64,000 bases of DNA from Parerythrobacter jejuensis (lineage in GTDB: Bacteria > Pseudomonadota > Alphaproteobacteria > Sphingomonadales > Sphingomonadaceae). Position numbers and translations under genes: made by a program. The stretch covers positions 2,311,001 to 2,375,000 of the forward strand of contig NZ_BAAAZF010000001.1 of NCBI RefSeq assembly GCF_039536765.1. Direction: 5' to 3'. Each line of letters begins with the position of its first letter. Positions within the stretch are counted from its first letter, which is position 1. Below the pieces are notes generated by a model. It was not told where the DNA came from. It ran no database searches and saw only the letters and a list, made by a program, of their open reading frames with translations. Positions 61,218 through 64,000 of the stretch are shown here, piece by piece.

Positions 61218-61368
61218 GCGATCTCTCCACCGGGCCTTGTCGGGGGATGGCCCGTGCCATGACAATACCATGCCCGTCCGGAACGGCCAAATGGCCCGGC
61301 AACTCCTGCAATTCGCAAATAAGGTAAATCCGCTGTTAGCGTCAGCCTGTGGCGGCTAAGAGTCTGGA

Positions 61369-62262
61369 ATGACATCCGCTGCGCAAACCCCCGGCGCTTT
61401 CACAGCCGAAGATGGCACCATCGCCGTTATCGTGCTTGCGCATAATGAAGAAGATCGCATTGCGACCTGCCTCGCCAGCCTGCCGCGCGGCACCGAAGGG
61501 ATCGCGATCCATGTGGTAGTCAATGGATCGAGTGACAGCACAGCCCAGATTGCCCGCAACCAGGCCGGTGTTACCGTGCATGAGTATGTCGAGGGCGGCA
61601 AGGCGCGCAGCTGGAACCGGATCATGCTCGATACACCAGGCGTCGATGCCGATGCCTATGTCTTTGTTGATGGCGATGCCCAGCTGCTGCCTGGTTCGGT
61701 TGTGGCGTTGGCGCGGACACTGCGGGAGACCGGGGCCAATGGTGCCGCAGGCTTGCCGGTCAACGGACGCAAAGCAGCGACTTATCGGCGCGAAATCCTC
61801 GAAGGTGATGGCCTGTTCGGCGATCTCTATGCCCTGAGCGGATCGTTTGTGGCGCGCTTGCGGGCCAGCGGCATCAGGATGCCGGAAGATCTAATCGGGG
61901 ATGACAGCCTGATCGGCGCCTTGGCCAAGACCGATCTGGGCCCCGATGCAAACTGGCGCGATGAACGGGTGGCGCCATGTGCCGGGGCGGAATTCCTGTG
62001 TGAACCGATCCGCCTGCGTCCGTCTGATCTGAAAGCCCAGGCCGGACGATTGCGCAATTATAGCCTGCGCCATTTCCAGAACCGGATCATCACGTCTCTG
62101 ATGCAAGGAGATGGGCCCACGGCGTTGCCCCGCCAGATGGCGTCGCTTTACCCTGAATATTTGCCGCGCTTCAGGCCCCGGCTGGACCCGCTGGCGTGGT
62201 GGTTTGACCGGCAGGCGCTGCGGACGATGCATCAACGGATGGATCGCGCTTCCGCAGCATAG
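61369..62262 (+). CDS. family 2 glycosyltransferase
   Basis: 297 residues. GT-A fold: AVIVLAHNEEDRIATCLASL, VVVNGSSDSTAQIAR and the VDGDAQ DxD-type metal site. The family transfers sugars from nucleotide-sugars to lipid or polysaccharide acceptors; cargo unknown. Its last 92 bp overlap the 3' end of the flippase on the opposite strand. The pairing suggests they serve the same surface polysaccharide. Confidence 0.9.
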   Translation: MTSAAQTPGAFTAEDGTIAVIVLAHNEEDRIATCLASLPRGTEGIAIHVVVNGSSDSTAQIARNQAGVTVHEYVEGGKARSWNRIMLDTPGVDADAYVFVDGDAQLLPGSVVALARTLRETGANGAAGLPVNGRKAATYRREILEGDGLFGDLYALSGSFVARLRASGIRMPEDLIGDDSLIGALAKTDLGPDANWRDERVAPCAGAEFLCEPIRLRPSDLKAQAGRLRNYSLRHFQNRIITSLMQGDGPTALPRQMASLYPEYLPRFRPRLDPLAWWFDRQALRTMHQRMDRASAA

Positions 62263-63712
62263 CGATGGTTTCGCGCACGAGCCTGGGCCAGAACAGCCAC
62301 AGCGCCGCGAGATAGACTGCAGCCCCGGCCAGGCCTTCCAGCGCCAGCTCCACAATCGGCGGATAGTTTTCAAGCAGCCCGGAAACACCCACCACGGCGA
62401 GAGTCATCAACCCGCAGGCCAGCATGACTGGCGCCAGTTCCACCAGCAGCGCGCGCCATGCCAGGCCGACGACCGGCAAGGTCAACGCGAGCGTTACTAA
62501 TAACAAGAGCGGGGCAGCCGCCCACCAGGCGTGGACCAGCCCCATCGGGCCGTAGGCAATCCCGAACAGGAAGCCGATCGGGAAAAGCACCGCTCCGAAT
62601 CCGTTCGACATCAGATAGACGCGCGGAAGGCCCATCGCATTGGTCACCGGGCTACAGACAATCTGCAAGGCCATGGCCGGCATCGCGAGCGCAAGCCCTG
62701 CCACGAGAGGTGCCATCTCTACCCATTTGGGGCCGAACAGCGTGAGCACTGCGGGCTCTGCTGTCAGGGCCAGTCCGAAATAGATCGGCGCTGTTACCAG
62801 CAGGACGGTGCGCAAGGTCTTGCTGAAGAATGCGTCCAGCGGCTTTCCGGCCTTGTGCAATTCAGCATAGGCGGGGAGGGCGACTTCGTTGATCGGGGGC
62901 AGGAACCGGCCGGTTACGATCAGGGTCAGGAACAGGGCCTCTGCATAAAGGCCGAGATCATGCGTATCGAAGCTGCGGCCGGCGATGAAGATGTCGCTTT
63001 GGCTCTGGATGATCCAGAACAACTGGCAAATTGTCAGCGCGCCGCCAAAACGGACGAGGTCGCCTGCACCGCGGAAATCGAACACCGGGGGAACCAGGGA
63101 CTTTGCGGCAATCGTCAGGGCGATCGCCCGGAAGACGAAACCGGCGATCGGAGCATAGACAAGCGCCCACACACCAAAATCATACCAGGCAAGGCCCAGG
63201 GCAACCGCGGCGGAGATCACTGCCGCGATCATACTGATCTTGCCCTGGATGCGGAACTCCAACCGCTTGGCGAGGAGCTGGGAAGGCAATGCGGTGAATG
63301 GGACAGTCAGGAAGATCACGGCCTGGATCCGCAACATATCGGCGACCAATGGTTCCCTGTAATAGGCCGCCATTGCATCAGCACCGAGAAACTGGATCGC
63401 CGCAAGGCTGCCGTTGAACAGCAACAGCAACCCGAACACCTGCCCGACCCGCCGCCGGTTGACATGGCTGGTCTGGATCAGCGACGTCGCAAAGCTGTAG
63501 CCATTGAGAAAGGCGAGAGCGGTGAAGACCACCTGCGTCATTGCAAACAGACCGTAATCGCTTGGGTCGAGCAAGCGCACGACGATCAGAGTCGAGCCCC
63601 AGGCAATGGTCTGCGCCAGCAATTGCGAGCCCCAGCGCCATGCAACAGCACTGCGCACGCGGCTGGCGAATCCTGCATCGCCAGAATCAGAAGGAAGAGT
63701 CGCTTCGGTCAC
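62171..63712 (-). CDS. lipopolysaccharide/exopolysaccharide flippase (WzxC-like, MOP superfamily)
   Basis: About 513 residues with roughly 12-14 membrane segments. SVAWRWGSQLLAQTIAWGST is replaced here by the equivalent start AVAWRWGSQLLAQTIAW, then VVRLLDPSDYGLFAMTQVVF and SDIFIAGRSFDTHDLGLYAE match polysaccharide biosynthesis (Wzx) proteins. It would flip lipid-linked oligosaccharide across the inner membrane. No ATG is available; GTG 63712 is the best start, TTG 63757 being an alternative. Convergent overlap with the GT2 gene. Confidence 0.87.
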   Translation of the reverse strand: MTEATLPSDSGDAGFASRVRSAVAWRWGSQLLAQTIAWGSTLIVVRLLDPSDYGLFAMTQVVFTALAFLNGYSFATSLIQTSHVNRRRVGQVFGLLLLFNGSLAAIQFLGADAMAAYYREPLVADMLRIQAVIFLTVPFTALPSQLLAKRLEFRIQGKISMIAAVISAAVALGLAWYDFGVWALVYAPIAGFVFRAIALTIAAKSLVPPVFDFRGAGDLVRFGGALTICQLFWIIQSQSDIFIAGRSFDTHDLGLYAEALFLTLIVTGRFLPPINEVALPAYAELHKAGKPLDAFFSKTLRTVLLVTAPIYFGLALTAEPAVLTLFGPKWVEMAPLVAGLALAMPAMALQIVCSPVTNAMGLPRVYLMSNGFGAVLFPIGFLFGIAYGPMGLVHAWWAAAPLLLLVTLALTLPVVGLAWRALLVELAPVMLACGLMTLAVVGVSGLLENYPPIVELALEGLAGAAVYLAALWLFWPRLVRETIAMLRKRDPSVDASSAAPAGQTTTPAGPAGA

Positions 63713-63757
63713 ACTCGTGCGCCTACGCGTGAAAGGTGAAGATTTCCGTGACTTCAA

Positions 63758-64000
63758 AAGGGTGATTCACGGGCCAGACCCACCGCGATTCCCGGAATCT
63801 GAGCGGCCAGCGCTTGAAATCCCGCCCTTTAACCCCATCTCAACCGGGACAGGAGGGCTCTCTAACCCGCAGAAATCTGCGATTTGCAAAGTTCTTTGAA
63901 ATAAAATTGCAAAAAGGGCTTGCCCGAATCTGGGGTCGCCCATATATGCCCTCTCACCGCAGCGGAGACGACGGTTTCTACCGGAGCCTGCAGCGGTCGC
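63758..64000 (+). other. 243 bp right-edge intergenic region
   Basis: No gene is seen within the window. It holds a strong promoter-like sequence at 63920-63948 pointing rightwards, followed by a CG-rich leader, consistent with a stable RNA or highly expressed gene just beyond the edge. Confidence 0.5.
63920..63948 (+). promoter_or_regulatory. strong sigma-70-like promoter at window edge
   Basis: TTGCCC at 63920 and TATATG at 63943 with an exact 17 bp spacer, and an A-rich stretch (AAATAAAATTGCAAAAAG) just upstream resembling an UP element. The same TTGCCC -35 appears at the tRNA-Ser promoter. Confidence 0.55.

Overview
The window is chromosomal DNA of an alphaproteobacterium, most likely Sphingomonadales, family Erythrobacteraceae (Erythrobacter/Altererythrobacter type). 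This is inferred from high GC, two large TonB-dependent receptors, NDUFA12 followed by a DUF2155 lipoprotein, COQ9, CBP3-type cytochrome bc1 chaperone, EipA/DUF1134, a clade-typical PilZ-HTH protein, and tRNA-Trp lying near secE-nusG. I see no insertion sequence, prophage, integrase, CRISPR array or rRNA gene. Coding density is high, and many neighbours overlap by ATGA, GTGA or TGATG.

Layout. 1-10 kb: the 3'-truncated cNMP/CBS/DUF294 protein, a secreted TolB-propeller amidohydrolase, an acyl-CoA dehydrogenase, a PAS protein with a degenerate GGDEF motif, a PilZ-HTH regulator, a queuosine-precursor transporter and a divergent NupC nucleoside transporter. 10-20 kb: a 2OG-Fe(II) oxygenase, a large Oar-type TonB-dependent receptor preceded by two adjacent inverted repeats and followed by a strong terminator, a TonB-like protein, the telA-xpaC-PHA operon and a stand-alone fatty acyl-AMP ligase. 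20-30 kb: recX, DUF192, NDUFA12, DUF2155, aat, tRNA-Trp, a 49-residue small gene, an AGCS symporter, secE-nusG, a Cys-rich membrane protein, an Aba4-like pair, a small Zn-ribbon-like protein and rplK-rplA. 30-40 kb: a GNAT/FemAB-like plus polysaccharide deacetylase pair, a CinA-N domain protein, a flavin monooxygenase, a second TonB receptor, an SDR, tRNA-Ser(GCT), EipA, an aromatic/aspartate aminotransferase and a GNAT. 40-50 kb: an orphan Flp pilin, ribE-ribD, a DUF4402 protein with a Gly-Asn repeat, a metallopeptidase-UPF0260-SCO cluster, an ankyrin protein-COQ9, feoAB and ssb. 50-64 kb: YceD-CBP3, BamE, hslVU-ACT, SulP, a two-domain M16 peptidase, an Atm1-type ABC exporter, an aspartyl protease-like protein, a GT2 glycosyltransferase and a polysaccharide flippase. 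The right edge carries a promoter-like sequence pointing out of the window.

Most of this is housekeeping or envelope biology. The least explained signals are non-coding. A roughly 90-100 bp dispersed intergenic element occurs in two inverted copies (28.4 kb and 40.4 kb), each containing two AAAGTCACA boxes. Twin palindromes lie upstream of the large TonB receptor. The best protein-level leads are the PilZ-HTH plus degenerate GGDEF pair, the TelA/XpaC/PHA operon and the Aba4-like/multi-pass membrane pair. Several starts were moved inward from the longest reading frame on the basis of ribosome binding sites and signal peptides.
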